Assembly: GCF_003865405.1 (NCBI RefSeq)
Contig: NZ_RQVQ01000009.1
Location: forward strand, 1 to 35,967
Direction of reading: 5' to 3'
From: Paenimyroides tangerinum
Lineage (GTDB): Bacteria; Bacteroidota; Bacteroidia; Flavobacteriales; Flavobacteriaceae
Length of the DNA: 35,967 bases
The translations under genes were made by a program, and so were the position numbers. This document shows positions 7,832 through 16,292 of this stretch, piece after piece. Position 1 is the stretch's first letter, and each line of letters begins with the position of its first letter. The notes under the pieces were generated by a model. The model was not told the DNA's origin. It ran no database searches and was given only the letters and a program-made list of their open reading frames with translations.

Positions 7832-7935
7832 TCTCGATACACAATTGTTTCCATTTCATTTCAACAATTGCACTCGAACTGACGCGGTCGTCACATCGAG
7901 TGTTTTCGTAACGAAGTGGAGAAAATGTATCGAGA
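7832..7935. repeat. 104-nt cloverleaf (four-way junction) intergenic element
   Basis: The outer stem is TCTCGATACA (7832-7841) with TGTATCGAGA (7926-7935). Three arms sit inside and abut exactly. Arm 1 pairs CAATTGTT 7842-7849 with 7863-7870. Arm 2 pairs CACTCGA 7871-7877 with 7896-7902, with an inner stem TGACG 7880-7884 and CGTCA 7889-7893. Arm 3 pairs TTTTC 7903-7907 with GAAAA 7921-7925. Every base of the junction is assigned, which argues for selected structure in DNA or RNA. I recall similar TCGATAC/TCGAGTG-containing intergenic repeats from Flavobacterium genomes, so it is probably one copy of a dispersed, non-coding repeat. It lies between two convergent genes. Confidence 0.75.
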
Positions 7936-8010
7936 TGTTTTTAATTTTCATTCGTAAGCTCGTGTCCGAGTCAAGTACGGAATGGCACAAAGAACGAACG
8001 ACAAAAAAAG

Positions 8011-8868
8011 TTATTCAATTGTAATATTCCAACTTTTAGCAAAAACCTGTTGAGGTTGTAAAGCAATCATTCCTTCTTTATCTTCAATATGTTGGTTGTG
8101 ATTTTGTGAATCAGCCATTCCAAACCAAGGTTCTAAACAGATAAACGGAGCGTTTTGTACCGTCCAAATTCCAAAATGCGTAAAGTTATCAAACGTTAAC
8201 GTTAGTTTGTTTTCGTTTTTGGTGTTCTTTATTGTAATGGCGTTACTTTTTAAATCACGAAATACCATCGCATCTTCTTTAAATAAATCATAATGCAACG
8301 GCAATTGTTGGTTGTTGAGGTTTATGATTTCTTTGTTTTCAGAAATTAGTCCGTCAACCAATTTCAAACGATTTATAACGTCATCGTTATTGAATTCTAA
8401 ATAAAAGTTTTCGAAATCGGTGGCATCTTTTCCTAAAGCAAACGCAGGATGTCCACCAATCGAAAAATACATCGTTTCGTTACCTATATTGGTTACTTCA
8501 TAAGTACAAGAAAGCTGCTTGTTTTGAAGTTGATAAATGACTTTCAACTCAAAATAAAACGGATAGTTTACTAACGTTTTTTCATTCGCTTTTAAAGTAA
8601 AAACAGCTTTGGTTTGTGAAACTTGTTCGGTATCAAATTCCATGTCACGCGCAAATCCATGACGTGACAAGCTGTAGTTTTCTCCTTTATAAATAAACGT
8701 GTTGTTTTTTAAACTTCCTACAATCGGAAAAAGGATAGGCGACGTTTTTCCCCAGAAGTTTGGGTTTGCATTCCACATCCATTCGTTGTATTGGTTGTCT
8801 AAAATACTTTTTATCTCGGCACCAAAAGTTGCTATTTCTACCGTAAGGAAATTGTTTTGTAAAATCAT
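8011..8868 (-). CDS. Aldose 1-epimerase family protein (LacX-like)
   Basis: A 285-residue galactose-mutarotase-like beta-sandwich protein, related to the LacX/YeaD group. Recognisable segments are the N-terminal GAEIKSI, the substrate-site stretches SPILFPIVG, RHGFARD and GGHPAF, and LEPWFGMAD near the end. It is likely a sugar or sugar-phosphate epimerase of the cytoplasm, substrate unknown. ATG codons exist further upstream in the same frame (8880, 8883, 8898), but the start at 8868 directly follows the stop of the upstream gene with 1 nt between them, and the protein family begins at this point. That implies translational coupling with the 8870-9547 gene. Confidence 0.85.
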   Translation of the reverse strand: MILQNNFLTVEIATFGAEIKSILDNQYNEWMWNANPNFWGKTSPILFPIVGSLKNNTFIYKGENYSLSRHGFARDMEFDTEQVSQTKAVFTLKANEKTLVNYPFYFELKVIYQLQNKQLSCTYEVTNIGNETMYFSIGGHPAFALGKDATDFENFYLEFNNDDVINRLKLVDGLISENKEIINLNNQQLPLHYDLFKEDAMVFRDLKSNAITIKNTKNENKLTLTFDNFTHFGIWTVQNAPFICLEPWFGMADSQNHNQHIEDKEGMIALQPQQVFAKSWNITIE

Positions 8869-8869
8869 T

Positions 8870-9547
8870 TTATTTTTCATCATTTTTAATGAAAGCATTT
8901 ATGAAGTTTGTTGTCAAAAAACTTGAATCTATTTTCTTTTCTTTCTCCATGATAAGCGTAGACTTGAGTATTGATTGTCTATCTATTTTTCGGATCTGTT
9001 TTTTGATTTCTTCAATATCATTTAGTTTCTCAATTTTTTGTAGTTGATTACTTATATTAATAATAAGCATTTGTTTATCATAATTTAGCTTTGTTTGTGT
9101 AGCTAAGCTTTCTATTATTGTACATACTCTGCTAATCTCTGATTTTAAAATATTTTTAATATTTAATAAATTCTGAGAAGTTAAGTTAATATATTTTTCT
9201 AGACTGTTATTTCCGTCTATTTTTTTGAAGCTATTCCTATTACTATGACTTTTTCGAGTGTAATATAAATATTCGAAACAATCTTCAAAACTAATAATGT
9301 CTTGATTATGAATGAAAATATTTCTAATTTCAAGTTGTAAAATAATGTTATTATAATCAGTTGTATTTATAAGATTTAAATCTTTTAGCAAATCGACTTT
9401 ATTTCTTGCTGAAAAAGAACTTGGTTTGAAAAGCATTTTTGAGTGTGGATTAGCGATTCTAAACAGTTTATAGATAGTATTTGATAATTCTTTTTCAATT
9501 GATAATGCAGATTTAACTACAACTAATAATAGATCGTCTTTTTCCAT
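8870..9547 (-). CDS. Hypothetical protein with RNxxxH (HEPN-like) motif
   Basis: A 225-residue soluble, mostly helical protein. The segment SARNKVDLLKDL...LEIRNIFIHN at about residues 45-92 resembles MltR/DUF4145-type HEPN proteins, in which RN-x3-H is the ribonuclease-type motif. The C-terminal half (about residues 110-205) is rich in Lys, Glu, Ile and Leu and looks like coiled coil. An in-frame ATG at 9610 is rejected because a TATATTTG promoter box (9565-9572) lies between it and 9547. The gene is more AT-rich than its neighbours and runs into the epimerase gene with a 1-nt gap. I cannot assign a function; toxin, defence or regulatory roles are all open. Confidence 0.55.
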   Translation of the reverse strand: MEKDDLLLVVVKSALSIEKELSNTIYKLFRIANPHSKMLFKPSSFSARNKVDLLKDLNLINTTDYNNIILQLEIRNIFIHNQDIISFEDCFEYLYYTRKSHSNRNSFKKIDGNNSLEKYINLTSQNLLNIKNILKSEISRVCTIIESLATQTKLNYDKQMLIINISNQLQKIEKLNDIEEIKKQIRKIDRQSILKSTLIMEKEKKIDSSFLTTNFINAFIKNDEK

Positions 9548-9564
9548 TTTATTTTGTATAAATA

Positions 9565-9572
9565 CAAATATA
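9565..9572 (-). promoter_or_regulatory. Promoter -7 box of the HEPN-like gene
   Basis: Perfect TATATTTG on the minus strand, 17 nt upstream of the chosen ATG (9547). No convincing -33 box is visible. Confidence 0.45.
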
Positions 9573-9686
9573 TAAAATAAACAATACACTTTTTTCATAG
9601 AGTAGTTCACAATGGGTGTTCCATTTTGTTGTTTTAAAAGTTTTATAGCTTCTAAAAAATCAATTTAATATCTCTCGAAATATTTC

Positions 9687-9694
9687 TATTTTTG
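9687..9694 (+). promoter_or_regulatory. Promoter -7 box abutting the GH25 start
   Basis: TATTTTTG matches TAnnTTTG and ends 4 nt before the ATG. If used, transcription would start at or very near the initiation codon. Confidence 0.4.
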
Positions 9695-9698
9695 TACT

Positions 9699-10559
9699 AT
9701 GACCACACAAACGAAAATTCCACAGAAACCGGTTCGAAAAAGAAACGTGAAAAAGAAGAAAAGCGAAACACCAGCTTGGCGTTGGTATATTCGAATTGCA
9801 CTGATTGTGGCAATCATCGGATTTGTTGGTTGGTTTTTATTTACGTTCAGAGAAGGTATTTCGTATTATTTCGGTTCAAAATTTGATAAGAAAGACGATA
9901 AAAATATGGTGTTTGATGTGCGTAATATTGAAGTGATGAAACGTCACGACGATATGCTTTTTGGAATTGATGTATCGCACTATCAAGGTCCGATTATTTG
10001 GGATAGTTTGAATTTGATGTACGATGAGTTTCCTATTGATTTTGTCTTTGTGCGATCAACTATGGGAATCGATGGAGTAGATGCACGTTTTGATCAGAAT
10101 TATAAACAAGCTCGTGCTTTCCATTTTATTCGTGGAGCTTATCATTATTACCGTCCGAATGAAAGTTCGGTTGAGCAAGCGGAAAACTTTATCAAGAATA
10201 CCAAACTTGAACCGGGAGATTTTCCTCCGATTTTAGATATCGAAGAATTGCCTAAAAAACAATCTATGGATAGTTTGAAAGTAGGTTTAAAGAAGTGGTT
10301 ACAAATAGTTGAAAAACATTATAAGGTAAAACCTATTTTATACTCGGGAGAGCATTTTTATAAAACACATTTGAAAGAAGATTTTGCTGATTATGAAGTT
10401 TGGGTTGCGAATTATAATTTCTTTGTAGAAAATATAAAACCTGAATGGATGATGTGGCAGTTTACTGAAAAAGGAACGGTTCCGGGAATAAGATCAAAGG
10501 TTGATGTAAATATTTTTAACGGATCTAAAAACGATTTACGTCAGAAATTAATCAAATAA
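9699..10559 (+). CDS. Membrane-anchored GH25 lysozyme
   Basis: A 286-residue protein with a basic cytoplasmic N-terminus (residues 1-27), one transmembrane helix (about 30-49) and a periplasmic glycoside hydrolase family 25 domain. The family's catalytic acids are visible: Asp91 in GIDVSHYQG, and Asp180 and Glu182 in ILDIEE. Further hallmarks are FVRST, GAYHYYRP and the closing WQFTEKGTVPGI. It should cleave the beta-1,4 bond between MurNAc and GlcNAc in peptidoglycan. A TATTTTTG box at 9687-9694 lies only 4 nt before the ATG, so the transcript may be leaderless. A perfect terminator follows. Confidence 0.9.
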   Translation: MTTQTKIPQKPVRKRNVKKKKSETPAWRWYIRIALIVAIIGFVGWFLFTFREGISYYFGSKFDKKDDKNMVFDVRNIEVMKRHDDMLFGIDVSHYQGPIIWDSLNLMYDEFPIDFVFVRSTMGIDGVDARFDQNYKQARAFHFIRGAYHYYRPNESSVEQAENFIKNTKLEPGDFPPILDIEELPKKQSMDSLKVGLKKWLQIVEKHYKVKPILYSGEHFYKTHLKEDFADYEVWVANYNFFVENIKPEWMMWQFTEKGTVPGIRSKVDVNIFNGSKNDLRQKLIK

Positions 10560-10560
10560 A

Positions 10561-10590
10561 AAAAGCTGTTTCAGATTTGAAACAGCTTTT
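10561..10590. terminator. Bidirectional terminator between GH25 and the ABC permease
   Basis: Perfect 13-bp stem (10561-10573 with 10578-10590) and a 4-nt loop. A residues precede it and T residues follow on both strands, so it can serve both convergent genes. The permease stop codon begins inside the stem. Confidence 0.8.
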
Positions 10591-11686
10591 AATTTTTTAC
10601 ATCTAATGCATCTCGTAAGGCATTTCCAATCATCATAAAGGCAACAACTAAAAGTAACATAGCAATTCCGGGAATTAAAGCTAAATACGCTTTTCCAAGA
10701 ATGATGTAATTGTAATGTTCTTTAATCATTCCGCCCCAACTTGGAATGGGAACTTGAGCACCTAATCCTAAAAAGCTTAAACCACTTTCTACTAAAATGG
10801 CTGAAGCAAAGTTAGCTGCAGAAATTACAATTACCGGAGCCCAACTATTGGGTAATATGTGTTTGAAAATAATTCGTGTGTGTGAATAACCTAAAGCTTT
10901 TGCAGCCGTTACATATTGCATTTGTTTAATACTCATTACTTGGCCACGAACCACACGAGCCACTTCAACCCACATGGTTAATCCTACGGCAATGAATACT
11001 TGCCAAAATCCTTTTCCTAATGCTAAGGTTATCGCAATTACTAATAGTAGCGTAGGAATAGACCAAATAACGTTGATAATCCAAAGTACAGCTGCATCGA
11101 CTTTTCCGCCAAAGTAACCGGCAATAGCTCCCATGAAAACTCCGATTGCAAGCGAAATACCTACAGCAACAAAACCAATTGCTAAAGAAACACGAGAACC
11201 TATGATTAAGCGACTTAAATAATCACGCCCTTGGTTATCGGTTCCTAAATAATACTTTTTGATGAATATGTTTTGAGAAACAATTTCAGATTCGGTTTTA
11301 TGAAACGCTTTTACAGGAATTGATTTAGTTTGAGCTAAAGTGGTATCTGGATGGTATTCTTTGTAGAAAAGTGTATCGTTTTTAAATTGATAACTTAATA
11401 TAGGGATGTTTTGGTCTGTGATTTCAAAACCTGTAAACCAGTTAATAAGTTTGTTGTTCTTTTCTTTTATCGGAACTTGAAGCATTTCCACTTCTAATCC
11501 CATCGGTTTTGTACTCAATGAAACATCGCCATTGTTAGCGTTGGTTGATGCATCTGGTGCTATGAAATATCCGAAGATTGAAATTAAAACTAAAAAAACG
11601 ATGAACCAAAAACTCAAAACGCCCCAAAAATTCTTTTTGAATTTTTGGAGCGCCATTTGATTATGAGATAAATGTTTATTGGACAT
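10589..11686 (-). CDS. ABC transporter permease, OppC/DppC type
   Basis: A 365-residue inner-membrane protein. It has an N-terminal cytoplasmic tail and a first transmembrane helix at about residues 20-44. A roughly 100-residue periplasmic insertion (about 48-145) of the kind common in Bacteroidota homologues follows, then the signature LGTDNQGRDYLSRL and at least five more helices. The EAA loop that contacts the ATPase is recognisable (AAKALGYSHTRIIFKHILPN, about 257-276). It should form a heterodimer with an OppB-type permease for peptide or nickel-type import, but no OppA, B, D or F gene is nearby. It starts 8 bp after the S41 protease stop, so the two are cotranscribed. Confidence 0.9.
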   Translation of the reverse strand: MSNKHLSHNQMALQKFKKNFWGVLSFWFIVFLVLISIFGYFIAPDASTNANNGDVSLSTKPMGLEVEMLQVPIKEKNNKLINWFTGFEITDQNIPILSYQFKNDTLFYKEYHPDTTLAQTKSIPVKAFHKTESEIVSQNIFIKKYYLGTDNQGRDYLSRLIIGSRVSLAIGFVAVGISLAIGVFMGAIAGYFGGKVDAAVLWIINVIWSIPTLLLVIAITLALGKGFWQVFIAVGLTMWVEVARVVRGQVMSIKQMQYVTAAKALGYSHTRIIFKHILPNSWAPVIVISAANFASAILVESGLSFLGLGAQVPIPSWGGMIKEHYNYIILGKAYLALIPGIAMLLLVVAFMMIGNALRDALDVKN

Positions 11687-11694
11687 TTAGTAAG

Positions 11695-13860
11695 TTACTT
11701 TTTTGACTTATTAGTGTTTTTTATATCAATTAAAACGTTTACAGCTTCATCTACATAAACATCTTTATTTAAGTTTTCGTGCCATTTGTCACGTTTCTTT
11801 TTCAACGTTTCATCTGTCTTATAAAGCTCAATTTCGTATGGTAACGAAAGGAAAACTAAATCGTTTTTGTAATTTTTAATTGGTTTAAACACTTTTGCTT
11901 TCTCATCTATTTCTTTTGATTTTAGTGTGAAATCATCATAGTTTAATGAGTATGTATTTTCATCTTTACGAGAACTAATCCATTTTGCATTTTCGTCAAT
12001 TAACTTGAATTGCGGATTAGTTTGCATTCTGTTTTTACTATTATTGATTACTGTTGTAAAATCATAAGCAAAAGGTTTGTAATTTGCTTTTTCAATTTTA
12101 TCCCATTCCATTGCATTTTCCATGTCACGTTCTCCAGAATCAATATAAGTTAAACGATCCGGCATTACGATATCACTTTCAACTCCTTTTAACTGAGTAG
12201 ATCCTCCGTTTACACGATAGAATTTTTGTGAAGTGAATTTAATAGCTCCAAAATCGTAATCTTTAACTTTTAAGATAGAATTCAAATCTAACATGTTTTG
12301 AACCGTTCCTTTTCCGTAAGAATGTTTCGAACCGATAACCAAACCTCTGTTGTAATCCTGAATTGCCGCAGCAAAAATTTCAGAAGCCGAAGCCGAATAG
12401 TTATTTATCATAACTACTAACGGACCATCCCATTGTACTTTTGGATCTTTGTCAAATAAAACTTGACGTTGTCCTTTTTGAGAACGAACTTGAACCACTG
12501 GACCTTGATCGATAAATAAACCAACCATATCAACAACAGTTTGTAACGAACCACCACCGTTGTTTCTTAAATCCATAATGATTCCATCTACATTTTGTTC
12601 TTTTAAACGTTGAATTTCAATTGCAACATCTTTAAATGCATCACGGCTGTCTTTAGTTTCAAAATCGATATAGAATTTAGGTAACTGAATCATACCATAT
12701 TTACCATCTTTTGTTTCGATGATGGTTGATTTTGCATACGTTTCTTCAATCTCAAATTTATCTCTAAGTATAGAAATTACTTTCATTTCTCCATCAACTT
12801 TTTTAACGGTTAAGTTAACAGTCGTCCCTTTTTTACCTTTGATTAATTTAACAACATTATCTAAACGTTTACCTGCAATGTCAACTGGTTCTTCACTTCC
12901 TTGAGCTACTTTTAAAATGATATCACCGCTTTCTAATTGGCCGTCTTTCCAAGCTGGACCACCAGCAATGATTTCTGTAATCTCAACATAATCATTTTTT
13001 TTGCTAAGTTGTGCTCCAATACCTTCCATTGAACCACGCATGCTTTCGTCAAATTTTTCTTTGATTTCAGGAGCAAAATAAGAAGTATGAGGATCAAATT
13101 GTTCTAAAATCGAATTGATATAAACATTCATCCAGTCAGCACGAGTAAGCTCGCTAATAACTTCGAAATAATCGTTAAGATTTTTAAGTGTACTTTCTCT
13201 AGCTTCGATTTCTAATTCAGCGAAAGATTTTTTCTCAACTGGTTCTTTCTTTTTCTTCTTTTTATCGTCAGAAATTTTGATTTCAGTATTCGGTTCTTCG
13301 ATTTCAATTTCTTCTGAATCTGTTCCTTCTTGAATTTTGATTTTGTCTTCAATACTAGAAAGAACATTCAATTTTAATTGCTTTCTCCAACGTTCCTTTA
13401 ATTCAGCTTTATCTTTAGCGAAAGGCATTTTTTCAAAATCCGTATTGATTTCTTCTTTAATAGAATAATCAAAAGGTTTAGATAAAATCTCTTTGTAAAT
13501 TTCTTGAGATTCTTTCATACGTTCCTCTAAAGTTGCATATGAATAATCAAAAAACGCGAAGCTTTTGTTTTTAACCAAATCATCTATTTCTAATTCAAAC
13601 TTATTGAAATTATCAACATCTGTTTGCGTTAAGAAACGTTTGTTAGGATCGATATTATTTAAATAATCATTGAAAGCTTTTTTAGAAAACTCATCATTAA
13701 TTTTCGCAGGATTGTAGTGACCATTCTGAATAACATAGGTCAATAACTCCATTAAGATAGCTTCTTTTTCTGGATTTGGTTCCTCTTTTTTAGGAATAAA
13801 ACTCCACAAAACAGCAGATATTGCTAAAACAGCAAGTATTATTTTATAGTTTCTTTTCAT
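11695..13860 (-). CDS. prc: Carboxy-terminal processing protease (S41A, Prc/Tsp type)
   Basis: A 721-residue periplasmic protease anchored by an N-terminal signal/transmembrane segment. Counted from the first possible Met (13884), the order is: an N-terminal helical region; a strongly charged linker at about 185-220 containing a Lys run; a PDZ domain at about 285-370 (EGIGAQL to the VDGEMKV strand); and the S41 core. The nucleophile Ser499 lies in SASASE and the general-base Lys525 in SYGKGTVQ, 26 residues apart as expected. The family degrades or trims periplasmic proteins from their C-termini and influences cell-wall hydrolases. The start at 13860 is preferred over 13884 because the second leaves almost no leader after the likely promoter. 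It reads into the permease gene. Confidence 0.92.
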   Translation of the reverse strand: MKRNYKIILAVLAISAVLWSFIPKKEEPNPEKEAILMELLTYVIQNGHYNPAKINDEFSKKAFNDYLNNIDPNKRFLTQTDVDNFNKFELEIDDLVKNKSFAFFDYSYATLEERMKESQEIYKEILSKPFDYSIKEEINTDFEKMPFAKDKAELKERWRKQLKLNVLSSIEDKIKIQEGTDSEEIEIEEPNTEIKISDDKKKKKKEPVEKKSFAELEIEARESTLKNLNDYFEVISELTRADWMNVYINSILEQFDPHTSYFAPEIKEKFDESMRGSMEGIGAQLSKKNDYVEITEIIAGGPAWKDGQLESGDIILKVAQGSEEPVDIAGKRLDNVVKLIKGKKGTTVNLTVKKVDGEMKVISILRDKFEIEETYAKSTIIETKDGKYGMIQLPKFYIDFETKDSRDAFKDVAIEIQRLKEQNVDGIIMDLRNNGGGSLQTVVDMVGLFIDQGPVVQVRSQKGQRQVLFDKDPKVQWDGPLVVMINNYSASASEIFAAAIQDYNRGLVIGSKHSYGKGTVQNMLDLNSILKVKDYDFGAIKFTSQKFYRVNGGSTQLKGVESDIVMPDRLTYIDSGERDMENAMEWDKIEKANYKPFAYDFTTVINNSKNRMQTNPQFKLIDENAKWISSRKDENTYSLNYDDFTLKSKEIDEKAKVFKPIKNYKNDLVFLSLPYEIELYKTDETLKKKRDKWHENLNKDVYVDEAVNVLIDIKNTNKSKK

Positions 13861-14062
13861 AAATAGCCAAATAGCATTCATCAATAAATTTTCAACTAAA
13901 GTAGTTAAAATATTTCGTTCTTAGATTTAGAAACGAAATAATTTTTTGTTAAACATATCTTTGAGTTTCCTTAAAACTTTGGGGTTAGGGAGAGTTTATA
14001 ATTTCTTTATAAAAGAATATGCTATAATTTTCTTACTTTTACGATTGTATAAAAAATACGAA

Positions 14063-14833
14063 ATGAAAAAAAGACCTTTAATATTAGTTACCAACGATGA
14101 TGGAATTACCGCGCCTGGAATTCGAATGTTAATTGAGGTAATGAAAGAAATTGGAGATGTTGTCGTGGTTGCGCCAAATAGTCCGCAATCAGCTATGGGT
14201 CATGCAATAACTGTGAATAGTACGCTTTATTTAGAAAAAGTTACAATAGATAAAGATTTAGACACAGAATATAGTTGCTCTGGAACACCGGTTGATTGTG
14301 TGAAAATTGCAATTGATCAAATCATAAAAGGAAAGCCAGATATTTGTGTTTCTGGAATTAATCATGGTTCAAACTCGGCGACTAATGTAATCTATTCAGG
14401 TACAATGTCTGCTGCGGTTGAAGCAGGAATGAACGGAATTCCTGCCATTGGTTTCTCTTTATGTAATTTTAGTTGGAACGCTAATTTTGATGAAATTCGT
14501 TCTTTTGTAAAATCAATAACCTTGCAAGCTTTAGAAAGAGGAATGCAAAATGGAGTGGTTTTAAATGTTAATTTTCCGAAGTTGGCCTTTTCTGAAATCA
14601 AGGGAATTAAGATTTGCAGACAAGCAAATGCCACATGGGTTGAAAAATTCGATGAAAGAACAAATCCGCATGGAAAAAAATATTATTGGTTAAGTGGTAC
14701 TTTTGAAAATCATGATAATGGAGAAGATACAGACGAATGGGCTTTGGCACATGGTTATGTTTCTATCGTTCCAGTTCAATATGATTTAACAGCTTATCAC
14801 GCTATTCAACAACTTAATACTTGGGAATTTTAA
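14063..14833 (+). CDS. surE: 5'/3'-nucleotidase SurE
   Basis: A 256-residue nucleotidase/polyphosphatase. The metal-binding residues Asp12 and Asp13 (TNDDG), Ser43 (PQSAMG) and Asn100 (SGINHG) are all present. It hydrolyses nucleoside monophosphates and is linked to stationary-phase survival. An in-frame upstream ATG at 13946 would add 39 residues with no family counterpart and is rejected. The stop overlaps the next start in TAATG, so surE, the small membrane protein and lpxB are translationally coupled. This surE-lpxB arrangement recurs in Bacteroidota. Confidence 0.95.
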   Translation: MKKRPLILVTNDDGITAPGIRMLIEVMKEIGDVVVVAPNSPQSAMGHAITVNSTLYLEKVTIDKDLDTEYSCSGTPVDCVKIAIDQIIKGKPDICVSGINHGSNSATNVIYSGTMSAAVEAGMNGIPAIGFSLCNFSWNANFDEIRSFVKSITLQALERGMQNGVVLNVNFPKLAFSEIKGIKICRQANATWVEKFDERTNPHGKKYYWLSGTFENHDNGEDTDEWALAHGYVSIVPVQYDLTAYHAIQQLNTWEF

Positions 14834-15108
14834 TGAAAAATACTTTAAAATTATTATTGGGAACTGCATCAGGACTTTTGGTTTCTGTATTGTTTGGTTG
14901 CATTATATTCAAATATCTAACACAAATTAGCCCAATTGAAAACTTTGATATTTTCAAATATGGAACTTTATCAGGAAGAGCTCTGTCTTTGGGTGCAATT
15001 CCGAATATTGGATTGTTTTATTTGTTTTTGAATAAAGAAAATTATTTTAGTGCGAGAGGAGTGATTCTTTCGTTTATCTTAATTGGATTGTTTGTTTTGT
15101 TTGCCTAA
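14833..15108 (+). CDS. Small membrane protein between surE and lpxB
   Basis: A 91-residue hydrophobic protein with three or so predicted transmembrane segments: about residues 5-27, 45-65 and 73-91. It has no catalytic motif that I can see. TAATG overlaps at both ends (14831-14835 and 15106-15110) lock it into tight translational coupling with surE and lpxB, which suggests a role in lipid A or envelope biogenesis, but this is inference from context only. I do not recognise a named family. Confidence 0.75.
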   Translation: MKNTLKLLLGTASGLLVSVLFGCIIFKYLTQISPIENFDIFKYGTLSGRALSLGAIPNIGLFYLFLNKENYFSARGVILSFILIGLFVLFA

Positions 15109-16229
15109 TGAAATATTATATTATTGCAGGAGAAGCTTCGGGAGATTTGCACGGGGCAAACTTATTAAAGGCGTTATTTAAAGCTGAACCAAATGCTCAA
15201 GTACGTTTTTGGGGCGGAGATTTAATGCAACAAGTTGGAGGAACTTTAGTAAAACACTATAAAGATCTAGCATTTATGGGGTTTGCTGAAGTGGTAATGA
15301 ATTTGAGAACAATCTTTAGAAATATGGATTTCTGTAAAAAAGACATCGAAGCTTTTAATCCAGATGTAATTATTTTTATTGATTATCCAGGGTTCAATAT
15401 GCAAATTGCAAAATGGGCTAAGAAGAAAGGTTTCGATACTCATTATTATATATCTCCGCAAATTTGGGCTTGGAAAGAAAATCGTATCAAAGCAATTAAG
15501 CGAGATATCAATCAAATGTATGTGATACTTCCGTTTGAGAAAGATTTTTACGAAAAGAAACACAACTATAAAGTACATTTTGTAGGTCATCCATTAATAG
15601 ATGCAGTAAATCAGTTTAGAGCAAATGATGTCGTTGATTTTCGTAAGAAATATAATTTAGATGATAGAGAAATAATTGCTCTTTTACCTGGAAGTCGAAA
15701 ACAAGAAATTGAACGATTACTTTCGGTAATGCTTGCTATTGTTAATGATTATCCACAATTTCAATTTGTGATTGCAGGTGCGCCAAGTCAACCTTATGAA
15801 TTTTATAAAAAATTTATCAAGCAAGAAAACGTAAAGTTTATTTCAAATGATACGTATTCGTTATTGAATCATTCGTATGCTGCATTGGTAACCTCCGGAA
15901 CCGCTACGCTAGAAACAGCTTTGTTTAAAGTTCCACAGGTTGTTTTGTATAAAGCCAATAACATTTCATATCAGATTGCAAAACGAATTATTAAATTAAA
16001 ATATATTTCGTTGGTTAATTTAATTATGGATAAATTAATAGTTTCCGAATTGATACAAGATGATTGTAATACTATAAAAATTAAAAAAGAATTCGAAAAA
16101 GTTATTAACAATCCTTCACGTGCTCTAATCCTTGATAATTACGAGGAATTGATAAATGTTTTAGGTAAAGAACATGCAAGTGAAAAAGTTGTTAACATTA
16201 TAAAAACACAAAAAAGTTTTGGCGCTTAA
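15108..16229 (+). CDS. lpxB: Lipid-A-disaccharide synthase LpxB
   Basis: A 373-residue GT19 glycosyltransferase that joins UDP-diacylglucosamine to lipid X to form the lipid A disaccharide at the inner membrane. Diagnostic segments are the N-terminal IAGEASGDLHGA, LAFMGFAEV, IDYPGFN, YYISPQIWAWKENR and the C-terminal LLPGSRKQEI with VTSGTATLETALFKVPQVV. Length is normal. Its ATG overlaps the stop of the small membrane protein gene. No terminator is apparent between it and the NlpC/P60 gene, which has its own promoter. Confidence 0.97.
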   Translation: MKYYIIAGEASGDLHGANLLKALFKAEPNAQVRFWGGDLMQQVGGTLVKHYKDLAFMGFAEVVMNLRTIFRNMDFCKKDIEAFNPDVIIFIDYPGFNMQIAKWAKKKGFDTHYYISPQIWAWKENRIKAIKRDINQMYVILPFEKDFYEKKHNYKVHFVGHPLIDAVNQFRANDVVDFRKKYNLDDREIIALLPGSRKQEIERLLSVMLAIVNDYPQFQFVIAGAPSQPYEFYKKFIKQENVKFISNDTYSLLNHSYAALVTSGTATLETALFKVPQVVLYKANNISYQIAKRIIKLKYISLVNLIMDKLIVSELIQDDCNTIKIKKEFEKVINNPSRALILDNYEELINVLGKEHASEKVVNIIKTQKSFGA

Positions 16230-16247
16230 AAAAATAGTATATATTTG
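16218..16247 (+). promoter_or_regulatory. Promoter of the NlpC/P60 gene
   Basis: TTTG (16218-16221), an 18-nt spacer, then TATATTTG (16240-16247), a near-ideal Bacteroidota promoter. The -33 element lies in the last codons of lpxB. The start codon is 45 nt downstream. Confidence 0.75.
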
Positions 16248-16292
16248 TAAAAGTCAAGTGAGAATATCCCTATTAATTATTAAATCCTATTT

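Noticed and set aside
7704..8024. 106-codon open frame on the plus strand
   Set aside because: It starts inside the glycosyltransferase gene in another frame and runs through the cloverleaf element; its content is explained by the repeat.
13946..14062. N-terminal extension of SurE
   Set aside because: The family starts at the KKRPLILVTNDDG segment; the extra 39 codons have no homologous counterpart and contain the likely promoter region.
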